This document shows, in pieces, positions 37,104-43,733 of a stretch of DNA of 46,429 bases. Below the pieces are notes generated by a model that ran no database searches, was not told the DNA's origin, and saw only the letters and a program-made list of their open reading frames with translations. The DNA comes from Acidimicrobiia bacterium (GTDB lineage Bacteria; Actinomycetota; Acidimicrobiia; Spongiisociales; ZC4RG35), in NCBI GenBank assembly GCA_012270885.1, contig JAAXHN010000068.1:1107-47535 (forward strand). Direction: 5' to 3'. Made by a program: the position numbers and the translations under genes. How positions within the stretch are numbered: position 1 is the stretch's first letter; each line of letters begins with the position of its first letter.

Positions 37104-37964
37104 CTACTTCTCGCAACCTGTTCCACCCGAGATGGACACGAGTGTGTCCTCCGTCCCGGGTCCGGTGAAGACCCCTGTCAGGTAGCCCGGTCCGGGGACA
37201 TCCACTTCCAAAAAGGCGTCCTGGGCCACAACGGCCTCCTCGGTGGGATCATCGGGCGGGACGGAAATATCACTGTAGATAATGGCGGCCTCGCCGTAGA
37301 TTGAAGACGCACGGGACAGGGTTGTGCCCAATCGCAGACCCTCGGAGGTCCGGAGCTCGGGTCCGGCGGGCAAAGACTGGCCCTCCAGAAGCGAATAGGT
37401 GAAAGAGAAGAGGTGCTCATGGCCTTCCGGCCCCCAGTCGGTGGGGCCGTCGGAGAGATAGACCGTCAGGCTTCCCCAGTTGACCAATCGCGCCCTGACC
37501 CCAGGACACTGGACGAAGTCGAGGTCGGCCGGTACCCATCCCGTGTCGTTGTCCGGGTCCCCGAGCGCCTCGGTCAGAACGGTGATGGTCCTCTCAGCGT
37601 CGCTTCCGAAAGGAAGGGGCCCCAGCCCCTCGGGTTGGAGGTAGAGATCCGCCGCCACGATGGGCTCCTCCACGAAGGTGGCAGGCGGAAGAGTGGTTCC
37701 GGGCAGGGACGTCCCGGTAACCGGAGTGGTAGCTGGCTGGGTGGGCTCGGTACCGGGGACCGGAAACCGTGTGGTGGCCACACCGGTGACAGTGGTGGTG
37801 TCGGCGCCGGCCGGTCCCCCCGTAAGACCGGAGCTTCCCAACGCGTTTCGAATCACCAGCACCACCGCAGTTACCGCCATGATCACCACCAGGGTTCCCA
37901 GGGTTACGAGCAGGGTTCTCTGCCATCTCTCGAGGCGATTGGTGGACGGGCGTCGGGGGTGCAT
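37104..37964 (-). CDS. uncharacterised membrane-anchored protein with extracellular domain
   Basis: 286 aa, family not recognised. A short basic N-terminus (MHPRRPSTNRLERWQR) is followed by one membrane segment (about residues 17-40), so the rest should face outside. Residues about 50-95 are a Thr/Pro/Ala-rich linker. The globular part has notable segments: LQPEGLGPLPFGSDAER, DTGWVPADLDFVQCPG, WGSLTVYLSDGPTDWGPEG and HLFSFTYS, with two cysteines (the FVQCPG one and one near the C-terminus) that could pair. It begins 17 bp after the sodX-like gene, with GAAGGAA close to the ATG, so they may be co-transcribed; a link to superoxide defence is not shown. Confidence 0.75.
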   Translation of the reverse strand: MHPRRPSTNRLERWQRTLLVTLGTLVVIMAVTAVVLVIRNALGSSGLTGGPAGADTTTVTGVATTRFPVPGTEPTQPATTPVTGTSLPGTTLPPATFVEEPIVAADLYLQPEGLGPLPFGSDAERTITVLTEALGDPDNDTGWVPADLDFVQCPGVRARLVNWGSLTVYLSDGPTDWGPEGHEHLFSFTYSLLEGQSLPAGPELRTSEGLRLGTTLSRASSIYGEAAIIYSDISVPPDDPTEEAVVAQDAFLEVDVPGPGYLTGVFTGPGTEDTLVSISGGTGCEK

Positions 37965-37981
37965 GTTCCTTCGATGTCCGT

Positions 37982-38437
37982 CTATGCGGGATGACCCCCG
38001 GACGGCCGGACGGCGGGGACAACCTGGCCCGGGTACCGAAAGATCATCCTGTACATGCAGTCGGTGCCAACCGGCCCGAATGTTCGGGAGTCGTCCCGGG
38101 TAAGCGACCGTTGGTCCGAAAGGACGAACAGCTTTCGCGGGGGCACCGCCCACTGCCCATCGGGCGTGGAGAACCCACTTCCCCAGTGGTCGAGACCGGC
38201 TTTCCCGTCGATCAGAACTTCTCCCCCCTCGATGGTAATCATCTCTCCGCCCATCCCCACCACCCGTTTGACCATCCAGAACCCACCCCGGAGGGGATGC
38301 GGGAAAGCGACAATGCTCCCCCGTCGAACAGACCCTGCCCCGCGGCCGAGCCATCCGATGAAGCGGGCGCCGTCAGGAAGGGCAGGGTTCATCGAGGCGC
38401 CGGAGACCGCGAATCGTCTGAGGCGAAGTCTTCTCAT
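37982..38437 (-). CDS. sodX: SodX-like S26 peptidase, probable Ni-SOD propeptide protease
   Basis: 151 aa. Signal peptidase I-type fold with catalytic Ser15 in SGASMNPAL and Lys57 in FWMVKRVVGMGGE, plus the later SDQRSLTRDDSRTFGPV segment (normally SxDSRxFGPV). It has no N-terminal membrane anchor, unlike housekeeping LepB but as in the SodX/SodC-type peptidases that clip Ni-SOD precursors. Its divergent position 55 bp from sodN supports this role. Start at ATG 38437; a longer reading would cross the intergenic region into sodN. A CAGAAT box lies 7 bases before the ATG, suggesting a leaderless mRNA. Confidence 0.82.
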   Translation of the reverse strand: MRRLRLRRFAVSGASMNPALPDGARFIGWLGRGAGSVRRGSIVAFPHPLRGGFWMVKRVVGMGGEMITIEGGEVLIDGKAGLDHWGSGFSTPDGQWAVPPRKLFVLSDQRSLTRDDSRTFGPVGTDCMYRMIFRYPGQVVPAVRPSGGHPA

Positions 38438-38443
38438 TATCGC

Positions 38444-38449
38444 TATTCT
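38444..38449 (+). promoter_or_regulatory. overlapping divergent -10 boxes of sodN and sodX
   Basis: TATTCT on the plus strand could serve as -10 for sodN. Read on minus, nearly the same bases give CAGAAT, placed 7 bases before the sodX ATG. The two transcripts would start about 10-20 bp apart. No strong -35 is seen for either. Confidence 0.35.
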
Positions 38450-38455
38450 GGCTAC

Positions 38456-38470
38456 AACAGGATTCCTGTT
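38456..38470. promoter_or_regulatory. perfect 7-1-7 palindrome between sodX and sodN, candidate operator
   Basis: AACAGGA-T-TCCTGTT, a perfect inverted repeat with a single central base, in the 55-bp gap. It sits at the expected sodN transcription start and upstream of the sodX -10. The 7-1-7 layout is that of Fur-family boxes; in Streptomyces the Fur-family nickel repressor Nur controls SOD genes. The sequence itself does not match a Fur consensus I know, so the regulator is a guess. Confidence 0.5.
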
Positions 38471-38492
38471 TCCCCCCAGAGAGGAGTTAACC

Positions 38493-38909
38493 ATGCCGCT
38501 ATTCAGGCCTGCCACCGTCGCTCATGCCCACTGCGACCTCTTTTGTGGAGTTTATGACCCCGCCCAGGCAATGATCGAGGCTCGCTCGGTGCTCAACGCT
38601 TGCACCAAGTACGCCGAATCCGACGATCCGGTGTTCCGGGACAGGTGCGTAATCATCAAGGAGCAGCAGGCCGAGTTGGTGAAGCACCACCTCTCGGTGT
38701 TGTGGTCGGACTTCTTCAAGCCCCACCACGTTGAAGCGTTCCCCCCGTTGCATGACCTCTTCTGGCGTGCCCTCAAAGCGGCAGGTGACGCCAAGAAGTC
38801 GATGGATCCGGCTGTCTCCCAGGGCCTCGTGGATCTGATCGGTGAGATATCCGGCATTTTCTGGCAGACCGAAGAGTCGAAGGCCGCGGGGGTCTACCCA
38901 CCCGCCTAG
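38493..38909 (+). CDS. sodN: nickel superoxide dismutase precursor
   Basis: 138 aa. Disproportionates superoxide in the cytosol as a hexamer. A 12-residue propeptide MPLFRPATVAHA ends in an AxA-like site; cleavage exposes His1 of the nickel hook HCDLFCGVYDP. Ni ligands His1, Cys2 and Cys6 and also Tyr9 and Asp3 are kept, but position 5 is Phe (codon TTT) where Ni-SODs normally have a cis-Pro (HCDLPCGVYDP). The rest is the expected four-helix bundle, with IKEQQAELVKHHLSVLWSDFFK and a C-terminal GEISGIFW. The ATG at 38493 has GAGAGGAG 7 bases upstream; longer in-frame readings overlap sodX and are rejected. Confidence 0.95.
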   Translation: MPLFRPATVAHAHCDLFCGVYDPAQAMIEARSVLNACTKYAESDDPVFRDRCVIIKEQQAELVKHHLSVLWSDFFKPHHVEAFPPLHDLFWRALKAAGDAKKSMDPAVSQGLVDLIGEISGIFWQTEESKAAGVYPPA

Positions 38910-38920
38910 CTCGACCGAGG

Positions 38921-38935
38921 GGCCGCGCGCCGGCC
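38921..38935. terminator. GC-rich hairpin between convergent sodN and metG
   Basis: GGCCG-CGCGC-CGGCC, a 5-bp perfect stem in the 37-bp gap between the two stops. No T-run follows on either strand, so this is a weak candidate for a bidirectional terminator. Confidence 0.3.
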
Positions 38936-38946
38936 TAGTCCGGGGT

Positions 38947-40599
38947 TCAATCCAGGAGATTCTCGTCCAGCTTGGTGAATAGGGGCCGGGGCGCTTCCAG
39001 GGCTGCCGGGACCAAGGGGGACCTGTTCCAACCCCCATCCGCCACCGTTCCGGGCTGTCCGAGCATTGTGTGAAGCCTCTCTGAGGAAAAGGCCAGGTAG
39101 GGAGCGAAAGCCGTCTTCAGCCCGTTGATGGCCGAGAGAGCGGTGTGAAGCACCGTCTGTGCACGTCGAGCGTCCTCTCTGCGCAATAACCATGGGGCCT
39201 GGGCGTTGAGGTAGATGTTGACCGCCTGGGCGCCCTCCATCGCCTGGCGCAGTCCGGCCCGTAGCTCCACTCTCTCCAAGAACTTCCCGGCTTGCGCCAG
39301 ACCGGCGTCGATCGTGGCCAGCAGAGCCACGTCGTCGCCAGCCGGGGATTGGCCCTCCGGCGTCCTGCCCTCGTACCAGGAGTGAGCCATGGAGAGCACC
39401 CTGTGCACGAGGTTGCCCCACGTGGCCACCAACTCGTCGTTCACCCTTCGGATCAACTCGGCGTCGGAGAAGTCGGTGTCGTTCTGTTCGGGGAGGACCG
39501 ACCCCATGGCGTAGCGGAGAGCGTCGGGTTGGATGCGATCGGCGTACCAGCCTATCGAACGGCCCACTCCCCGGCTGCTGGAGGCCTTTTCCTGGCGAAA
39601 GGTCACGTACTGGTTGGCGGGAACGTCGGTGGGAAGGTTGAGACCTCCGTATCCCATCAGCATGGCCGGCCAGATGACCGCGTGAAAGGGGATGTTGTCC
39701 TTGCCGATGAAGTAGTAGGACTCGGCGTCCGAGTCCTCCCACCAGCGCTTCCACTCCTCGGGGGTTCCCTGTATCTGCGCCCACTCCTTGGCAGCGGAGA
39801 GATAGCCGATCACCGCGTCGAACCACACGTAGATACGCTTTCGGTCCCCCAGGCGGTCGGCGGGCGGAGGGAGGGGCACCCCCCAGGAGAGATCACGGGT
39901 TATGGCCCGCTGGGGCAGTCCTTCGGTTACCATGCCCATCGCCCAGTTCTTCACGTGGCGCCGCCATCCCTGCCGCGTGGTCAGCCACTCGGCCAACCGG
40001 TCCCCGAAGGCGTCCAGCCGCAGGAAGTAGTGCCTGGTCTCCCGGGTCACCGGCGTGGCCTCCGACATCCTGCTTCTGGGATCGATCAACTCGATGGCGT
40101 CCAGAGTGCGGCCGCAATCGTCACATTGGTCTCCCCGGGCGTCCCGGTAGCCACAGTGCGGGCAGGTCCCCTCCACATAACGGTCGGGAAGGAACCGCTC
40201 CGCCTGCGGATCGTACAACTGGATCGAGGCCCCTTCGGTTATGTAGCCCTTCTCCAGGAGGCGGGAGAAGACGTCCTGGGTGACGGCGTAGTGATTGGGG
40301 GTGCCGGTGGAGGTGTACAGGTCCCAGGAGATACCCAGCTTCTCCCAATCGGCTACGAACTCGGCGTGATAGCGGTCCACGATCGCCTGGGGTTCCACGC
40401 CCTCCTGGTCCGCCAGCACGGTGATGGGTGTTCCATGGACGTCGCTGCCCGAGACCATCAGCACCCGATTGCCCGCCAGGCGGTGGTAACGGGCAAAGAT
40501 GTCGGCGGGCAGATAGGCGCCGGCCAGGTGCCCCAGATGGCGGGAGCCTGCTGCATAGGGCCACGCCACCGCAACCAGTATGTGACGTGAAGAGTTCAC
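38947..40599 (-). CDS. metG: methionyl-tRNA synthetase with altered KMSKS loop
   Basis: 550 aa class I synthetase. The HIGH-type motif is HLGH (residues 21-24), then GSDVHGTPI, a Zn-knuckle insertion with four cysteines (CPHCGYRDARGDQCDDCG), and YFIGKDNIPFH. At the KMSKS position the protein reads KASSS (338-342), so the first Lys remains but the second, which stabilises the transition state, is Ser. Bacteroidetes-type MetRS have a KISTS version, as I recall, so loss of this Lys has precedent. The anticodon-binding helical domain follows; there is no C-terminal tRNA-binding domain. GTG start overlapping the EamA stop. Confidence 0.93.
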   Translation of the reverse strand: MNSSRHILVAVAWPYAAGSRHLGHLAGAYLPADIFARYHRLAGNRVLMVSGSDVHGTPITVLADQEGVEPQAIVDRYHAEFVADWEKLGISWDLYTSTGTPNHYAVTQDVFSRLLEKGYITEGASIQLYDPQAERFLPDRYVEGTCPHCGYRDARGDQCDDCGRTLDAIELIDPRSRMSEATPVTRETRHYFLRLDAFGDRLAEWLTTRQGWRRHVKNWAMGMVTEGLPQRAITRDLSWGVPLPPPADRLGDRKRIYVWFDAVIGYLSAAKEWAQIQGTPEEWKRWWEDSDAESYYFIGKDNIPFHAVIWPAMLMGYGGLNLPTDVPANQYVTFRQEKASSSRGVGRSIGWYADRIQPDALRYAMGSVLPEQNDTDFSDAELIRRVNDELVATWGNLVHRVLSMAHSWYEGRTPEGQSPAGDDVALLATIDAGLAQAGKFLERVELRAGLRQAMEGAQAVNIYLNAQAPWLLRREDARRAQTVLHTALSAINGLKTAFAPYLAFSSERLHTMLGQPGTVADGGWNRSPLVPAALEAPRPLFTKLDENLLD

Positions 40600-41615
40600 G
40601 GTAGATCTCGGAGTTTACCCGCGGCGGGGGGACCTCCTGATGCCGCCCTTCGCCGGTCGTCCTGTCGGTCGGGGCGGTCGCTGACCACGATTCCGAGGGC
40701 CACCGCCATCATTCCCACCACCAGTTGCAGGGTGACCGGCTCAGACAGCAGCACCACCCCCAGGGTGACGCCTAGGAGAGGCGAGAAGTATCCGGTGAGT
40801 GCCGCCCGGGCGGCGGTGGTGATGCGGCAGGCCCACATGAAAGCGGCGAAGGAGATGGCGGTGGGAACGGCTCCCATGTACACGATCAGCCACAGCCCGG
40901 TGGCTTCGATGGTGAGATAACCCTGGTATCCGTCGAAGGGAATCGACAGCAGACAGAGGATTACCGCAGAGGTCAGGTATTGGGAGACGATCAAGGGAGC
41001 ATTCCGGTGCCGGACCGCGTAGCGCCGGGTCAGTGCGCCGCCCAGTCCTGCTGAGAGTGAACCTCCGGTCATCAGAACTGTCCCCAGAATCCAGCGGGAG
41101 GATGGTTGTCCCACGGGCGCCCATCCCATCACGGCGATACCCCCGATGGCCAAAACCAAGCCGGGTAGCCGGGCGATCTTGAATGTCTCTCCCGGCACCA
41201 CCCAGTGGGTGAGAAGGATGGTGGTGAGGGGGATGACTGCCACGATCACTGCCCCGATGCTGGCCGGTATCACCAGGAACCCCAATGTGAACAGGATGGT
41301 GGGAACGGTCATGTTGAACACCCCCAGGGCCGCTCCGGCCACCAGCGTTTCCCGGTCCATCCTGAGGTTGCGCCTGGTCAATGCCAGGGTGCTGATGATC
41401 GCCACGGCTCCGATTACCTGCTTGAGCGGGAAGATGGTGAATGGGCTGACCCCGAGGAGGAGAATCGCCCGGTTGGCGGCCGGTGCGCTTCCCCAGGCCA
41501 GGGAGGCGATCATGATGGGTATCCACGGGTTGTGGGTGATGGCCGGCCAGCGCCCGCTCTCCCCGAACGCCGCCGGGCCCAGCCGGTTACGGATAGGGGT
41601 CTTGTGGCCGAACAT
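40596..41615 (-). CDS. EamA/DMT-family transporter, copy 1
   Basis: 339 aa membrane protein with about ten hydrophobic helices in two repeats (EamA domains). Drug/metabolite transporter superfamily; substrate unknown. It is a tandem paralogue of the next gene, sharing blocks such as HNPWIPI, SLAWGSAPAA, GVSPFTIFPLKQ, FNMTVPTILFTLGF, MGWAPVGQPSSRWILG and LLSEPVTLQLVVG. Ends in a charged Arg/Asp-rich tail. The stop overlaps the metG GTG by 4 bp, so metG translation may depend on it. Confidence 0.9.
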   Translation of the reverse strand: MFGHKTPIRNRLGPAAFGESGRWPAITHNPWIPIMIASLAWGSAPAANRAILLLGVSPFTIFPLKQVIGAVAIISTLALTRRNLRMDRETLVAGAALGVFNMTVPTILFTLGFLVIPASIGAVIVAVIPLTTILLTHWVVPGETFKIARLPGLVLAIGGIAVMGWAPVGQPSSRWILGTVLMTGGSLSAGLGGALTRRYAVRHRNAPLIVSQYLTSAVILCLLSIPFDGYQGYLTIEATGLWLIVYMGAVPTAISFAAFMWACRITTAARAALTGYFSPLLGVTLGVVLLSEPVTLQLVVGMMAVALGIVVSDRPDRQDDRRRAASGGPPAAGKLRDLP

Positions 41616-41781
41616 GGATGGCGGTCTCTCCGGATCTCGATTGGGCGGGCTGGTGGTGGCGTGATTCTCTCAGGTGGATTGTCGGGTTGGAGAAACCCAC
41701 CGGCAAGAGTGAAGCGGGGGCGAGATGAATTCTCTCCGCTCCCGCTCCTCCAGCCCTTCGGGGTGACCCTCCCCGATGACT

Positions 41782-42780
41782 TTAGCAGGGGGGAGTTGTC
41801 CGGGCCGCGGCTCTCCTCCGGTCGTCCTCCCGGTCGGGACGGTCGCTGAACACGATGCCCACCGCCACCGCCACCACCCCCACAACCAGTTGCAGCGTGA
41901 CCGGTTCCGACAGTAGCCACACTCCGCCCAAGGCTCCCAGCACCGGCACCACGTATCCGATCAGGGCGGCTCGGGCGGCGGTGGCGATTCGGGAAGCCCA
42001 CATGAAGGCCGCGAAGGAGATCACGGTGGGCACCGCTGCCATATAGATGATCAGCCACAGGCTGGCCGTGTCGATGGTCAGATAGCCCGCGTAACCGTCG
42101 AAGGGTATCGAGATCAGCGAGAGAAGCGCTGCCGAGGTGATGAACTGGACGACAATCAGAGAGCGATTCTGATAGCGGACCGCGAAGCGGCGTGTGAACG
42201 CTCCCCCCAATCCGGCGCAGGCCGCCCCGAGAGTGGTCAGGACTACGCCCAGAATCCATCGGGAGGAGGGTTGGCCAACCGGCGCCCATCCCATGATCGC
42301 CACCCCGAACAGCCCCATCAGAAGACCTGGCAGCCTGCCGGGGTGGAAGCGTTCTCCGGGTACGACCCAGTGGGTGAAGAGGATGGTGGTGAGGGGAATA
42401 ATGCCCACGATCACGGCCCCGATGCTGGCCGGGATCGTCTGAAACCCCAATGTGAACAAGATGGTGGGAACCGTCATGTTGAAGATGCCGATCACCGCTC
42501 CCGCTTTGAGAGTGGCAGAGTCGATCCTGGGCAGGCGTCCCATCAGGGCCAGGGCCCCGATCACCATCAGGGCCCCTCCGGTTTGCTTGAGGGGGAAGAT
42601 GGTGAAGGGGCTCACCCCGTTCACCAGGACCGCCTTGGTGGCGGCCGGCGCGCTTCCCCAGGCCAGGGAGGCGATTGCGATCGGTATCCAGGGATTGTGG
42701 GTGACTCCATGCCACCGGCTTGCGGCTCCTGCCCGGCCGGCCGGGTGTCTTCCTACAATCGGGGCTTCATGGCCGAACAT
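41782..42780 (-). CDS. EamA/DMT-family transporter, copy 2
   Basis: 332 aa, about ten helices, same family and substrate uncertainty as the neighbouring copy. Long identical blocks (FNMTVPTILFTLGF, LSEPVTLQLVVG) and the same MFGH start and Arg-rich tail show tandem duplication followed by divergence. Its ATG at 42780 puts its first codons antisense to the start of deoC (12-bp overlap). No alternative start downstream keeps the first helix. The 166-bp gap to copy 1 (41616-41781) shows no gene, only a short GGGTT/AACCC hairpin. Confidence 0.88.
   Translation of the reverse strand: MFGHEAPIVGRHPAGRAGAASRWHGVTHNPWIPIAIASLAWGSAPAATKAVLVNGVSPFTIFPLKQTGGALMVIGALALMGRLPRIDSATLKAGAVIGIFNMTVPTILFTLGFQTIPASIGAVIVGIIPLTTILFTHWVVPGERFHPGRLPGLLMGLFGVAIMGWAPVGQPSSRWILGVVLTTLGAACAGLGGAFTRRFAVRYQNRSLIVVQFITSAALLSLISIPFDGYAGYLTIDTASLWLIIYMAAVPTVISFAAFMWASRIATAARAALIGYVVPVLGALGGVWLLSEPVTLQLVVGVVAVAVGIVFSDRPDREDDRRRAAARTTPPC
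42754..42759 (+). promoter_or_regulatory. -10-like box TACAAT before deoC
   Basis: TACAAT followed by 9 bases and the deoC ATG at 42769, no Shine-Dalgarno, so a leaderless mRNA is likely. The box lies inside the first codons of the divergent EamA gene. Confidence 0.45.
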
Positions 42781-43728
42781 GCGGTGACTATTGCTCCGGG
42801 TCGAGCGGTGGCGGGATTGTCAGAGCGAGAACTCCGCTCTCTTGTGAGATCGGTGCCGCCGACCGATGAAGTGATGGTGGAGGAGCGGGTTGCGGCTCTC
42901 TCCACCCGTTCGATCAAGCGCGAGGCCAAGATGTGGGCCTTGCGGGCCGCGATATCCATGACCGACCTGACCACCCTCGAGGGGATGGACACCAAGGAAA
43001 AAGTAAGACAACTTTGCCATAAGGCTATCAGGCCGGACCCCACGGACGCCTCCATTCCTCCGGTGGCGGCGGTGTGCGTCTATCCCAACCTGGTGGGGAC
43101 TGCGGCGGAGGTTCTGGGCGCCACTTCGGTGAGGGTGGCGGCGGTCTCCACCTACTTTCCCTCGGGGCAGGCTCCTCTCGACTTGAAGGTTGCCGAGACC
43201 AGGCAAGTGGTCGCCGATGGGGCCGACGAGGTGGACATGGTGATCGATCGAGGGGCTTTTCTGGCGGGGGACTATGTGAAGGTCTTCTCCGAGGTGGCTA
43301 CTGTCCGGGAAGCAGCGGGGGATGCATGCCTGAAGGTGATACTCGAAACCGGGGAGTTGGGATCCTATGACAACGTTCGAAGAGCCTCGATGCTGGCCAT
43401 GGCGGCCGGAGCCGATTTCATCAAGACTTCCACCGGCAAGGTCTCCCCGGCTGCCACACCGGCTGTGACCCTGGTGATGCTGGAGTCGATCAGGGACTTT
43501 CATCGCAGCACCGGAAGGGCGGTGGGGATGAAGCCCGCCGGGGGGATTGGCTCCGCCAAACAGGCCATCAGGTGGCTTGTGTTGCTCAACGAGACCCTCG
43601 GTCTTGAGTGGATGACTCCCCAACGGTTCCGGTTCGGGGCCTCAAGTCTGCTCAACGACCTGCTGATGCAAATCAGGTGGCTGGAGACGGAGAGGTATCA
43701 GTCCCCTGACTACTTCACCAGGGCCTGA
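42769..43728 (+). CDS. deoC: deoxyribose-phosphate aldolase (long, DERA-like form)
   Basis: 319 aa. Splits 2-deoxyribose 5-phosphate into acetaldehyde and glyceraldehyde 3-phosphate. The Schiff-base Lys is in DFIKTSTGKVSP and the second Lys in GMKPAGGIGSAKQA; EVDMVIDRGAFLAGDY and LKVILETGEL are also typical. It has about 60 extra N-terminal residues over the E. coli type, like the eukaryotic DERA form. Acetaldehyde would be a direct substrate for the ALDH gene 5 bp downstream. ATG 42769 chosen from the TACAAT box; GTG 42784 would avoid overlap with EamA. Confidence 0.93.
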   Translation: MAEHAVTIAPGRAVAGLSERELRSLVRSVPPTDEVMVEERVAALSTRSIKREAKMWALRAAISMTDLTTLEGMDTKEKVRQLCHKAIRPDPTDASIPPVAAVCVYPNLVGTAAEVLGATSVRVAAVSTYFPSGQAPLDLKVAETRQVVADGADEVDMVIDRGAFLAGDYVKVFSEVATVREAAGDACLKVILETGELGSYDNVRRASMLAMAAGADFIKTSTGKVSPAATPAVTLVMLESIRDFHRSTGRAVGMKPAGGIGSAKQAIRWLVLLNETLGLEWMTPQRFRFGASSLLNDLLMQIRWLETERYQSPDYFTRA

Positions 43729-43733
43729 GGGCA

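Noticed and set aside
38055-38492. Longer sodN reading frame starting inside the peptidase gene
   Set aside because: The ATG at 38493 has a good ribosome site and gives the expected short Ni-SOD propeptide; the extension is antisense to sodX.
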